Shown one piece after another: positions 46,135-55,399 of a DNA stretch of 64,000 bases. Within the stretch, counting starts at the first letter, position 1. Every line of letters begins with the position of its first letter. This DNA comes from Candidatus Liberibacter solanacearum CLso-ZC1 (lineage in GTDB: Bacteria; Pseudomonadota; Alphaproteobacteria; Rhizobiales; Rhizobiaceae), in assembly GCF_000183665.1 (NCBI RefSeq), contig NC_014774.1:806001-870000 (forward strand), read 5' to 3'. The notes under the pieces are model-generated. The model had not been told where the DNA came from. It made no database searches and saw only the letters and a program-made list of their open reading frames with translations. The position numbers were made by a program, and so were the translations under genes.

Positions 46135-47397
46135 ATGTTTTTAAGAAATATAATAACTCTTAATAAACAACAGAAAACTTATTTCTTTTATATATCTTCT
46201 ATATTGATAGGCATATTTTTAGGAACAACAGATTATGTTATTTTTAATGATATAGCAGAAGTTATTGTCAATATTTTCATCCGACTATTTAAATTTATCA
46301 GTTTACCATTGATATCCTTATCGTTAATTGTCAGTTTATCGAAATGTATTCCTGAACAGGGTATGATTAGATTGTGGAAAAGAACTGTATTTTACACAAT
46401 TCTTACTACCATGTTAGCGGCATCTCTTGCCTTATTGATATATAAGATCATCTCTCCGTCTAATATAATTATTAAACCAGATAACACTGTTGCAATGGGC
46501 AAAATCAGTTACTTACAGCATCTTGTAAACTTAATTCCAAATAATTTTTTGTCGCCATTTTTGGAAAATCAGGTTATGGGGGTTTTATTAATATCTGGTT
46601 CTATAGGTATTGCTATTCATTTTATAACAGATAAAAACATAAAAAATAACGTTATAATATTTTTTGAAGGAATGCATAGTATCTCTTTAACGATTACTCG
46701 ATGGATTATGAGAATCATTCCTATTGCTATGAGTGGTTTTGTTGCTGTCACGATTTTACAATTTAAACAGGGATTGAATATCTCAGGATTAGGAGAATAT
46801 TTATCGATCATCATATTATCTAATCTGATACAAGGTATCGTTATTTTGCCAATTATACTATATATCAATGGCCATAATCCTTTAAAGATAATCAAAGGAA
46901 TGTTCCCTGCATTGGTTATTGCTTTTTTTTCCAAATCCTCAACGGGAACGTTGCCTGCAACGATGCGATGTGCCGAACAAAATCTTAATGTTTCTCCGCA
47001 AGTAAGTCGTTCTATATTACCTTTTTGTACCTCTATTAATATGAATGGTTGTGCTGCTTTTATATTAATAACGGTAGTTTATGTCATGCAAAATAACGGT
47101 ATAGAAATGAGTTTGGGAAACATGTTTTCATGGGTTTTGGTTGCGACTATATCTGCACTTGGCAATGCAGGCGTACCTATGGGGTGTTTTTTTCTAAGCG
47201 CAAGTTTGTTAACAAATATGGGCATACCTATCAATATCATGAGTATAATCCTGCCATTTTATAGTATAGTAGACATGTTAGAAACATCATTAAACGTTTG
47301 GTCGGATTCTTGTGTAACCGTCATAGTAAATAAGGATTACTCCGATTCATCTCATCAGAATAATAACAGTATTGAACAAAGTGGTGTTGAACAATAG
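46135..47397 (+). CDS. dicarboxylate/amino acid:cation symporter (DAACS)
   Basis: 420 residues from the ATG at 46135, chosen because AAAGAG lies nine bases upstream; earlier starts are possible. Eight-helix plus hairpin layout of the glutamate/aspartate transporter family is visible: FIRLFKFISLPLISLSLIVS, AFFSKSSTGTLPATMRCAEQ with the serine-rich hairpin, TSINMNGCAAFILITVVYV with the NMNG motif, and LGNAGVPMGCFFLSASLL. It probably imports glutamate, aspartate or C4-dicarboxylates from the host. It stands alone. Confidence 0.88.
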   Translation: MFLRNIITLNKQQKTYFFYISSILIGIFLGTTDYVIFNDIAEVIVNIFIRLFKFISLPLISLSLIVSLSKCIPEQGMIRLWKRTVFYTILTTMLAASLALLIYKIISPSNIIIKPDNTVAMGKISYLQHLVNLIPNNFLSPFLENQVMGVLLISGSIGIAIHFITDKNIKNNVIIFFEGMHSISLTITRWIMRIIPIAMSGFVAVTILQFKQGLNISGLGEYLSIIILSNLIQGIVILPIILYINGHNPLKIIKGMFPALVIAFFSKSSTGTLPATMRCAEQNLNVSPQVSRSILPFCTSINMNGCAAFILITVVYVMQNNGIEMSLGNMFSWVLVATISALGNAGVPMGCFFLSASLLTNMGIPINIMSIILPFYSIVDMLETSLNVWSDSCVTVIVNKDYSDSSHQNNNSIEQSGVEQ

Positions 47398-48012
47398 CAT
47401 GGTCAAGACTCTTTATAATACTATCAATCCTAATCAAGATAATATTGATTTGCCAGTGTTTTCTTTATACTATTCCGTACTTTTGTCAAATTATCACTAA
47501 CCATTCAATAACAATTCTCCCCTCTTCAATCTTCTCCTCTTAATACAAAATACAAGACCTTCGAGCTTCCTTCCTAGCAACAAAAGCTATATTTGGCATT
47601 CAAAAAAACGCTCTTCTCATCCCTCTAGATGTTTAGAGAGTATTCAAAGATATAATGATAGTCCTTACTTCCAGCGGGACATCAATACGCTTACAATCAC
47701 AGAGTATAAAAATATTGCATTCCATTAACTCAAAGCAATGAAACTATAATCATATTTAACTTCATTTTTGGCCCATGAATAATTAAATACAATTTATGAA
47801 TGAAGAAAGTAAATTAAGCTATATTCTCCTAGTCAAATTAATAAAATTATGATATCATTAACCAAGTTTTTATTATAAAAAAGTCAAGATTGTTTTATAT
47901 AGTCTTAAGGATAAAAATAAAAATAAATATTATGTCTAGATATTCTTTTACAATCTATTCAATATTGCAATAAAAAAAATCAGACTTATTTTTATATCCT
48001 CAAGGAGAAAGT
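47398..48012. other. gap before the lysine-rich lipoprotein
   Basis: 615 bases with no convincing frame. The last 80 bases are very AT-rich and should carry the promoter of the lipoprotein gene. Confidence 0.5.
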
Positions 48013-48567
48013 ATGAATAGAGTAATTTCCACTTCTATAGCCGCAATAATAGCAATAACTGTAATGTTGAGTAGTTGTAATTCAAGCGAGGAAAAATCTA
48101 ATACAGAAGATAAAGGGATTGAAGAAAATCAAAAATCAATTCCATCAACGCAAGAAATAAAAGAAACTCAAAAATCAATTCCATCAACGCAAGAAAAAAA
48201 AGAAACTCAAGCTACTCCAGCGGAAACTAAAACTAAGATAGAAAAACCACTTCAATTACCTCAATCTAATAAAACTGGTGGAGAAAATAAAAATACTGCT
48301 AGAAATGATACAACTGATGGAGAAAAATTAAGTAAAAATAAAGTAGAACACAGTAATAACCTTAAAAAAACAAGGTCTCAATCTAGTACAAAAAAAGAAA
48401 ATAAAGAAAAAGAAGAAAAATTAGATAATAAAAAAAAGCTGAAGAAGAAACAACTGAAGAATAAAGAGAAAAATATAAAGAATAAACCGCTGAAAAAAGA
48501 AAATAAATTACATCAAAAAGAAACAACCCAAGATAAAGATAATCAAACTAAACTATCTAAAGATTAA
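48013..48567 (+). CDS. lysine/glutamate-rich lipoprotein with internal repeat
   Basis: 184 residues with AAGGAGA before the ATG. Signal peptide and lipobox MLSS-C. The mature chain is disordered and strongly charged, first Ser/Thr/Glu-rich, then Lys-rich (KKKLKKKQLKNKEKNIKNK). A 13-residue unit QKSIPSTQE(I/K)KET is present twice in a row. No fold is expected. It may be a surface or periplasmic spacer, or bind anionic polymers. It begins a phage-derived cluster with holin and lysozyme pieces. Confidence 0.7.
   Translation: MNRVISTSIAAIIAITVMLSSCNSSEEKSNTEDKGIEENQKSIPSTQEIKETQKSIPSTQEKKETQATPAETKTKIEKPLQLPQSNKTGGENKNTARNDTTDGEKLSKNKVEHSNNLKKTRSQSSTKKENKEKEEKLDNKKKLKKKQLKNKEKNIKNKPLKKENKLHQKETTQDKDNQTKLSKD
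48130..48207 (+). repeat. 39-bp tandem repeat, two units, inside the lipoprotein gene
   Basis: Units 48130-48168 and 48169-48207 differ at one base (ATA versus AAA codon). They encode the QKSIPSTQE...KET repeat and keep the frame. Confidence 0.95.
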
Positions 48568-48663
48568 TTGAAAAAGTAACGCGGGACTATACATGACTAT
48601 TACGAAGGAATAACTTCACCTGAAGCCGTTCCTAGTAATGACATTGAAGTCCCTCTTTTTATG

Positions 48664-48723
48664 ATTATCCCTCCTCTTCTGCACAACTGTATCAATGTAC
48701 TAAAATCCTAGGATATAAATGAT
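48664..48723 (-). pseudogene. holin 3'-end remnant
   Basis: Leftward reading gives IIYILGF, a TAG stop, then YIDTVVQKRR. The intact gene at 49906 ends ILGFWYTDKIVQKKRS, so the Trp codon has become TAG. Upstream of 48723 no more homology is found. The gap 48568-48963 otherwise shows nothing. Confidence 0.7.
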
Positions 48724-48964
48724 ACGGAATGTCGCAGAAGAAAAAATATCTAAAAAAGCCTCCTTCATTCTGCTTTATCTCCCTCCACGAACAATCCTCT
48801 TCACTCTGCTTGAAAAATGATGATCAACTTGAAAATAACGCTGATAAATTTTCCGATAAGAGAAATTAATAACGTAAAACAACAACTTAACTGATCCCTA
48901 ACCAGAATCATACATATATGATATTACGATACCTTGAAAATACAAATCCCTAACCTTTTTATCA

Positions 48965-49419
48965 CTAATTCTTCAACAATAGCTCTGCCTCAATCTCTCT
49001 TCTCGCAACCAACCCTTTCAACTTCTCGCAACCAACCCTTTCAACTTCTTTCCACCAGAAAAAACCCATCTTTTGCATTCATGAGATGCACTCTTCCAAT
49101 CTTCAGAATCTACACATTTCCTTAAAGTTCTTGCCCGATATCTTCCAATTCCACAATTAAAAACAAAATCCCCAATATCTGATATGCGGTTTTCACCAGC
49201 ATTAATAAGAATCGGGGAAACGGTAAATACTTGGCTTAAACACTTCGAAACATCCCATTTAAGAAGATCATCTGCTTGTTGTTCAGTTATGACCAAATTC
49301 TCAAAAACATCCTTACCAGTATGGCCATAACCGATAGTCCAAATACCAACCGGACATCGATAAGCGGATAGGAGAAGCCCTTCAAGTCTTTTGATTAAAT
49401 CAATTAAAAGCTGTGGCAT
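48965..49419 (-). pseudogene. phage lysozyme (GH24) frameshifted by a 23-bp duplication
   Basis: The gene opens at 49419 with the catalytic Glu in KRLEGLLLSAY, then CPVGIWTIGYGHTG and ITEQQADDLL, and later FNCGIGRYRARTLRKC and HECKRWVFSGGKK. As read it stops at 49018 after GLVARS (133 residues). The 23-bp duplication at 48999-49044 causes this. Removing one unit restores GLVARREIEAELLLKN and a stop at 48965, giving about 142 residues and the family's normal end. The catalytic core is intact, so a shortened enzyme may still work; it lyses peptidoglycan. Confidence 0.8.
48999..49044 (-). repeat. 23-bp tandem duplication in the lysozyme gene
   Basis: CTTCTCGCAACCAACCCTTT plus CAA occurs at 48999-49021 and again at 49022-49044, identical. 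The length is not a multiple of three. Confidence 0.97.
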
Positions 49420-49486
49420 GATATTGACTCACGCAATCTATAGGTGTTATTTGTAGTACATTATATCATATTTGGAGAGGTAAAAT

Positions 49487-49782
49487 ATGGACATTAAAAA
49501 GCTAGGCTTAATATCAACTGTGGCCATGTTGTCAGTAACCGTATCTTTAGGTGGCTGTGATCTGTCGCAATCCGAAGCCCTAAGAAACAAAAAGAGATAA
49601 TAAAAATTGAAGATAAAGTTAAACGTGACGATGCGATAAAGAAAGCCATTGAGCAAACAAAACATATCGGGGATATAAGAAGTGCGTTGGCGTCTTCAGA
49701 AATTCGAAATGACCCCAAATTGTGTGATATAGTAAGCCAAGAAATACTACGATCAATATTGAGTCATAGCCTAGACGACTAA
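49487..49782 (+). pseudogene. lipoprotein gene with a one-base frameshift
   Basis: GGAGAGG precedes the ATG at 49487. The frame gives a signal peptide and lipobox SLGG-C, then DLSQSEALR, and stops at TAA after NKKR. In the -1 frame reading continues KQKEIIKIEDKVKRDDAIKK to SILSHSLDD and a stop at 49782. The shift lies at CAAAAAGAG near 49585; adding one A would restore the frame. Mutation is the simple explanation; slippage at the A-run is possible. The mature part begins C-D-L like the lipoproteins at 41 kb. Confidence 0.7.
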
Positions 49783-49795
49783 CACCATTTGATGA

Positions 49796-49909
49796 GCGTT
49801 AAGTGATCTAAAAGTAGATGAAGAATCTAAACCATCTAAAGTAGATGAAGGATCTAAAACAGCTGAAGTATATGAAGTAGCTGGTAACTCAGTAACTGAA
49901 ACTAACTAA
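49796..49909 (+). other. short open segment with KVDE repeats
   Basis: The frame reads LSDLKVDEESKPSKVDEGSK and TAEVYEVAGNSVTETN to a stop at 49909. It has no start codon. The repeat style resembles the tail of an acidic lipoprotein. It is probably the 3' end of a lost gene. Confidence 0.4.
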
Positions 49910-50298
49910 CTCCTCTTCTTCTGCACAATTTTATCGGTGTACCAGAAACCAAGGATACAAGCGATAATATCTTGTTCAAATGGGCTTAAGATCGAAAGGG
50001 GGCTTCTGTCAAAGATGCCCTCTTTCACACCCATACTCCACCAGACCAATAACGGAAAAATAATCCAAAATAGTGTTGTAAGAGGACGGATTAAGGCGTT
50101 GATTAAGGCGTTAAAGGCATCAATCCATTGTATACCACTCTTGACTTGTTGAGCTTTTATTCTTGCTAATCTGATTGGCTGATCAACTTTAAGCTCTTCA
50201 ATCCCCAATTTAATATCTGCAAGATCTAGTTGAGTAGAGCTTTGAATTCTAGTTTGCTCAAGCTTCATCTTCTCATATTCAATAGACCTCTTCTGCAT
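49906..50298 (-). CDS. holin-like phage membrane protein
   Basis: 130 residues. An N-terminal coiled coil (YEKMKLEQTRIQSSTQLDL) leads to IQWIDAFNALINALIRPLTT, then two membrane segments (LFWIIFPLLVWWSM, DIIACILGFWYTDKI). The W-x-DA-x-NALxRPL pattern is typical of 3TM-type holins of phages and gene-transfer agents. The frame is open further upstream without an ATG, so the N-terminus may have been longer. It is convergent with the lipoprotein fragment and next to a lysozyme, as expected for a lysis cassette. Confidence 0.65.
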   Translation of the reverse strand: MQKRSIEYEKMKLEQTRIQSSTQLDLADIKLGIEELKVDQPIRLARIKAQQVKSGIQWIDAFNALINALIRPLTTLFWIIFPLLVWWSMGVKEGIFDRSPLSILSPFEQDIIACILGFWYTDKIVQKKRS

Positions 50299-50506
50299 GA
50301 GATGCTCAGAAATAACATCTATTGTTTTCTCAAATACCGAGGGAATAAAAAAATAAGAATCTTTTATAAAACAAATACAGTATTATCTATGTTTATACCT
50401 ATGATAAAAAAAGCAATGTAACTTCTATGCTAGAGAGTTCACTCGAATAGAAAGTAAGGTTGATGATCTTTCTGATGTACCACAATAACAAAAGACTATT
50501 TTATTA

Positions 50507-52726
50507 TTATAGAATGGTATCATTTCGTGTTACACCTGACATCTTTATCTGTTCGGAAATTAAAGATAAAAATTGCTCTTCATTCACGATTTCAATACCC
50601 AATTGGCGTGCTTTGTTAAGCTTTGATCCAGCATTATCACCCACTACAACAATATGAGTTTTATGCGAAATAGTAGATGAAACGATGGCACCTAATTGCT
50701 TAACAGCCTCTTGTGCTTGATGCCGTGTAATTTTTTGAAGAGTTCCTGTAAAGACCAATCTCTTATTGGCTAAAATTGAATTCCTTGAATTATCTTCCTG
50801 AGAATCCCAAACAGAAAGAGATATTTCGTTTAACAACGCTGCTATAGCACGATTATTCTCAGGATTCTGATAAAATGCTATAATAGACTGCGCCACCATA
50901 TCCCCAACTAAAGCAACTTTTTTTAAAGAAACATCAGCATCATTTTTTTTATCAAGAATATTTTTTATTTCTGTTTCAAAATTTTGATAAGAACGATAAA
51001 ACTGTGCCAAGGATCTAGCAATTTCTATGCCCACATGATGAATACCCAAAGAAAAGATAAATCTCTGCAAAGAAATATTACGCCTCTTATTAATAGAATC
51101 ATAGAGATTGGTAACACTAACGTGCGCAAAACCAGGAATATTTTCAAGTTTTTTAAATGAAGTTTGTTGACGATGCTGTAACGTAAAAATATCGGCAGGA
51201 ATCCGAATCGAAAAAGAGGGATCTTCTGATTTAAAGAAAAAATCCAGCTGTTTTTCTCCCAAACCTTCTATATTAAAAGCATCCCGCGACACGAAATATT
51301 TTAAATACTCCAACTGCTGTGCTGGACACATCAATCCTCCCGTACAATAGTGAGAAGAACCCAATTTTCCTGTTTTTGGATTAACAGCACGAACCACCTT
51401 ACTCTGACAAACAGGACAAGAAGATGGAAAAGAAAACATCTGGGAATCAATAGGTCTCTCTTCCATAATAACATCTGTTACTTTAGGAATCACATCTCCT
51501 GCTCGTTTTACAAGAATCATATCCCCAATTCGAATATCTCTTCCTCCACGAATTATTTTACCTGATGAATCTAATCCTTTGATATAATTTTCATTATGTA
51601 ATGTGGCATTACTGACAAAAACTCCACCCATATTGATTGATTCAAAACGAGCTATTGGCGTGAGCATACCCGTACGACCAATCTGAATATCAATTCCTAA
51701 AAGAGGTGTAGAGAATTCTTCGTCTGAAAATTTATGCGATATAGCCCAAATAGGACTACGCGAACGCTCTCCTAATTGTTGTTGCAAAGTAAAACTATCA
51801 ACTTTATACACGATTCCATCAATATCATAAGGGAGAGAAGAACGAATTAATGCCGTTTCATCATAATAAGATACAATGCCCTCTAAGGTATGCGCTTGTT
51901 GAATTCTTTCATTTACAGGAAAACCCAAAGCTCGCATTTTCTGCAGCATCTCATATTGACCATCTGCGAACTTCTCAGATATTGTCCCTATTCCATGAAC
52001 AAAAAACTTCAAATAACGGCTGATTCTACTCTTACTCGTTTGATTACGAGAACGTAACAATCCGGCAACTGTATTTCTAGGATTAGAATATAGTTTTTTC
52101 TTAGTCGTCCTCATTTCTTCATTAAGAACAAAAAAATCTTTTTTAGAGATGTAAATTTCACCCCGTACTTCAAAAATTTCTGGAACTTTGAATGATAAAA
52201 CTTGTGGAATGATAGACATCATAGAAATGTTAGCACTCACATCCTCCCCAATATAACCATCTCCACGTAGCCCAGCATGAACAAATTTTCCCTGTTCATA
52301 TCGTATACTAAGAGATGCTCCATCAATTTTAGGTTCAAGCGTAAAAACAATGCTGTTATAACAATCCTTTTTCAGATCACGATAAATTTTAGTCATAAAA
52401 TAATTAATATCTTCGATCTGATGACTCTTTTCTAATGATCTCATTGGAGGAGAATGGGTAATTTTAAACAGTGAGAAGTTTTTTTCTCCCCCTATTTTAT
52501 TGAGAGGTCCATTACTATCTGCAAGGGATGCAAATTCGGGAAAAGCCCGTGCGATAGCATCACAACGTTCCTTCAACTGGTCATATTCAAAATCCAAAAT
52601 TTTAGGTTGTGAATGCTGATAATAGAGATCATCATGGTATGATATTTCATGTTGAAGAAAGGAAAGTTCTTTTTTCGCCTGTTCAGGGCTCAACTCTTCA
52701 ATGGGAATAAATTTACGGTTTGCCAT
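50507..52726 (-). CDS. ligA: NAD-dependent DNA ligase LigA
   Basis: 739 residues. LigA seals nicks at Okazaki fragments with NAD. The adenylated lysine is K133 in LEPKIDGASLSIRYE. GLRGDGYIGEDVSANI, the Zn finger (CPVC ... YCTGGLMC), a helix-hairpin-helix region and a C-terminal BRCT domain (ANKRLVFTGTLQKITRHQAQ) follow in the normal order. It ends the division/envelope cluster, 44 bases after recN. The family order recN-ligA is alphaproteobacterial. Confidence 0.97.
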   Translation of the reverse strand: MANRKFIPIEELSPEQAKKELSFLQHEISYHDDLYYQHSQPKILDFEYDQLKERCDAIARAFPEFASLADSNGPLNKIGGEKNFSLFKITHSPPMRSLEKSHQIEDINYFMTKIYRDLKKDCYNSIVFTLEPKIDGASLSIRYEQGKFVHAGLRGDGYIGEDVSANISMMSIIPQVLSFKVPEIFEVRGEIYISKKDFFVLNEEMRTTKKKLYSNPRNTVAGLLRSRNQTSKSRISRYLKFFVHGIGTISEKFADGQYEMLQKMRALGFPVNERIQQAHTLEGIVSYYDETALIRSSLPYDIDGIVYKVDSFTLQQQLGERSRSPIWAISHKFSDEEFSTPLLGIDIQIGRTGMLTPIARFESINMGGVFVSNATLHNENYIKGLDSSGKIIRGGRDIRIGDMILVKRAGDVIPKVTDVIMEERPIDSQMFSFPSSCPVCQSKVVRAVNPKTGKLGSSHYCTGGLMCPAQQLEYLKYFVSRDAFNIEGLGEKQLDFFFKSEDPSFSIRIPADIFTLQHRQQTSFKKLENIPGFAHVSVTNLYDSINKRRNISLQRFIFSLGIHHVGIEIARSLAQFYRSYQNFETEIKNILDKKNDADVSLKKVALVGDMVAQSIIAFYQNPENNRAIAALLNEISLSVWDSQEDNSRNSILANKRLVFTGTLQKITRHQAQEAVKQLGAIVSSTISHKTHIVVVGDNAGSKLNKARQLGIEIVNEEQFLSLISEQIKMSGVTRNDTIL

Positions 52727-52770
52727 TTATTATTCCTAGAAAAATTCTTCTCTACATAAAAATTTACTCA

Positions 52771-54447
52771 TCATTTTTGCGATAATTCAACAAGCCTTAC
52801 GGCAGCGGCTCTTGCTTCTTCAGTCACATGACTTCCAGCCAACATCCGAGCAATCTCTTCACAGCGTTCTTGTGGTGTAAGGACTACAACAGTTGTTTCG
52901 GTTCTCTCCATATTTTCAAGGTTCTTCTTTTTGGATACGAGAAAATGTACATCGGCACGCGCTGCTACCTGTGGTGTGTGTGTAATAACCAACAATTGAT
53001 TTTTCGTTGATAATTTCTTCAGGCGATATCCAATAGCATCAGCAACAGCACCTCCTACCCCTGAATCCACTTCATCAAACACCAAAGTAGGAACTGATCC
53101 TCGATCCACTAAAACAATTTTCAACGCTAATAGAAACCTTGATAATTCTCCTCCTGATGCTAATTTCATCAAAGGACCAGGGCTTTCTCCCAGATTAGTG
53201 CGAACGTAAAACTCAATTCTATCAATGCCGTGAAAAGAAATATCTTGTATATCTGATGTAATATTGACTATAAAAAGAACATTTTCTAACTTTAAAGCAG
53301 CAATCTCTTTCATAATATTTTTTTCTAATATTTTGGCAAAGTGACGCCTTTTTTCAGAAATATTTTGCGCTGCATGATTATAAACTTGTCGAGATTCATC
53401 AAGGGCACGTTCGAAAGAACACAATTCTTCACTTCCCGCATGAATATCATCAAGATCTTTTGCCATTTTCTTTACTAATTCAGGTATCTGATCAACAGAA
53501 ACAGAATACTTTCGACTCATCGCACGCAATGCAAATAAACGTTCTTCAATATTTTCTAATTCTTGAGCATCATATTGAATTTCTGCAAATCTTTTTTCTA
53601 TTTCGTGTTGTGCATCGGATAAATTTGCCTGTGCTTCATTTAAAAAAGAGATAGCCTCCGTCAACAAATCAGGAAATTCCGTATTTTTGCGTTCTAATCT
53701 TCGTAAAATTGAGCAAACAATTGCAATAGGCGATGAAGATTGATTGAAATCCTCTATAATACTTGCTAACTCAACAGCAATACGCTCTTTCTTTACAATC
53801 CTAGAACGCATTTCAGCCAATTGATTTTCCTCTTCTGGCTGAACAGCAAGCGACTGTAGTTCTTCTACCGAAAAACGTAAGAAGTCAATATCTTGAGCAG
53901 AAAATTTTTTTTTTGTTTTATACTCTTGCAATGCATCCGAAGCCTGACGCCAATTACGATATAATATTCCAAGATTATCAAGATCTTCTGCAAGATTAGC
54001 ATAAGAATCAAGAATCTTACGATGCTCGCTAACATCAATGAGAGAACGATCCGCATGCTGACTATTTATTTCTATCAGCAGAGATCCTACTGAACGCATG
54101 AAGTTAACACTGACAAGCTGATCATTGACATAGGCTTTTGTGCGTCCATCAGGAAATTGCACACGACGCAATATCACATTATCTTCAAGAGTAATATTGG
54201 CTTCTGCAAACATATTTTTTAGTGCTTCAACAGGAGAAACGTCAAAAACAGCAATAACCTGTCCTTTTTCCGTATGACGACGAACCAGTCCTCCATCTCC
54301 TCTTCCTCCGATAGCAAGGAAGAGAGCATCTAATACAATAGATTTACCCGATCCAGTTTCTCCGCTCAGTATGGACAATCCTGCAGAAAAATCGATATCA
54401 AGATTCTCTATAATAACAATATTACGAATGGAAAGATGTGTCAGCAT
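52771..54447 (-). CDS. recN: DNA repair ATPase RecN
   Basis: 558 residues, SMC-like. Walker A is SGETGSGKSIVLDAL near residue 30, and the C-terminal half has the signature LASGGELSRFLLAL and Walker B TLVFDEVDSGVGG. The middle is coiled coil. RecN works with RecA at double-strand breaks. The start MLTHLSIRNIVIIENLDIDF is as in the family. It lies between bamD and ligA, 51 bases after bamD. Confidence 0.96.
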   Translation of the reverse strand: MLTHLSIRNIVIIENLDIDFSAGLSILSGETGSGKSIVLDALFLAIGGRGDGGLVRRHTEKGQVIAVFDVSPVEALKNMFAEANITLEDNVILRRVQFPDGRTKAYVNDQLVSVNFMRSVGSLLIEINSQHADRSLIDVSEHRKILDSYANLAEDLDNLGILYRNWRQASDALQEYKTKKKFSAQDIDFLRFSVEELQSLAVQPEEENQLAEMRSRIVKKERIAVELASIIEDFNQSSSPIAIVCSILRRLERKNTEFPDLLTEAISFLNEAQANLSDAQHEIEKRFAEIQYDAQELENIEERLFALRAMSRKYSVSVDQIPELVKKMAKDLDDIHAGSEELCSFERALDESRQVYNHAAQNISEKRRHFAKILEKNIMKEIAALKLENVLFIVNITSDIQDISFHGIDRIEFYVRTNLGESPGPLMKLASGGELSRFLLALKIVLVDRGSVPTLVFDEVDSGVGGAVADAIGYRLKKLSTKNQLLVITHTPQVAARADVHFLVSKKKNLENMERTETTVVVLTPQERCEEIARMLAGSHVTEEARAAAVRLVELSQK

Positions 54448-54498
54448 AAAGATATAATAGCAATTCTAAAATTAATTCTCTAGGGATATTCCCGGTTT

Positions 54499-55275
54499 TT
54501 ATTTATTCAATTGCACAAGATCACTAACATAATCAGACCATAATCCCTTAGGATATTTTTGTTGAATCACAGATGCCATACTGGTTGCCTCATCAACTAA
54601 TCCAAGCATAAAATATGCTTCTACAAGCCTAGCCATTGCCTCTTCCACCTGTTCTGTATCAAAATAATTTGCAATAACCAATTGAAACCGTAAAATGGCA
54701 GATACATATTCTTTATTTTTAAGATAGTAGCGCCCCACATACATTTCTTGACCCGCTAATTGATTCCTTCCAATACTCAGATAAAATTGAGCACCTTTGG
54801 AATAAGGAGATTTTGGATATTTTTCCAAAATTTCACTCATATATTGTACCATTGATTGTGTAGGGTGTTGATCATACGATACATTACGAATCTTCTGCGC
54901 ATAAGACATGCCCACAAGATAATAGACATAGTCTATATCTTCTGAATTAGGATATTGAGCAATATATTCTTCGCCAAGCGATGCAGATGACAAATATTTT
55001 TTCGTCTTATACTTGGCAAAAGCAGACATCAATAAAGCTTTACGTGCGACATCATTAAAGGGCAATTCCTTTGAAAATGAATAAAACTCTTTAGAAGCTT
55101 TTTCAAAATTCTTATTTTCTAATAATTCTACTGCTTTTTCATAAAGATTACGCTGATATTTCTTATCTGAAATACTAGGAAAAATAAAATTTTGAGAAGG
55201 TTGATTCTGATGTTTACAACTTGCCAAAAAGGAAAGTGTACTAATAAAAAATATAGTTAATACAAATCTATACAA
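54499..55275 (-). CDS. bamD: outer-membrane assembly lipoprotein BamD
   Basis: 258 residues. Signal peptide with lipobox FLAS-C anchors it to the outer membrane. The TPR motifs are visible (YEKAVELLENKNFEKASKEF, ALLMSAFAKYKTKKY, YYLKNKEYVSAILRFQLVIA). BamD is the essential partner of BamA in beta-barrel insertion. It lies between lpxC and recN, the Rhizobiales order. The barrel proteins of this window are its likely clients. Confidence 0.94.
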   Translation of the reverse strand: MYRFVLTIFFISTLSFLASCKHQNQPSQNFIFPSISDKKYQRNLYEKAVELLENKNFEKASKEFYSFSKELPFNDVARKALLMSAFAKYKTKKYLSSASLGEEYIAQYPNSEDIDYVYYLVGMSYAQKIRNVSYDQHPTQSMVQYMSEILEKYPKSPYSKGAQFYLSIGRNQLAGQEMYVGRYYLKNKEYVSAILRFQLVIANYFDTEQVEEAMARLVEAYFMLGLVDEATSMASVIQQKYPKGLWSDYVSDLVQLNK

Positions 55276-55399
55276 CTAACATGCTCACTCTTCAAAAATA
55301 AAAATTAACTAACACCTTAATAGAATGAAATAACCAAATCATTATACTTTTTAACAACCATTCTATCCCATTAGATAAAATAAGAAAGGGTTAATCTTT

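Noticed and set aside
49487..49600. Programmed -1 frameshift in the lipoprotein gene
   Set aside because: The site has five A after C instead of a full X-XXY-YYZ heptamer and no clear stimulatory hairpin was seen, so a mutation is preferred.
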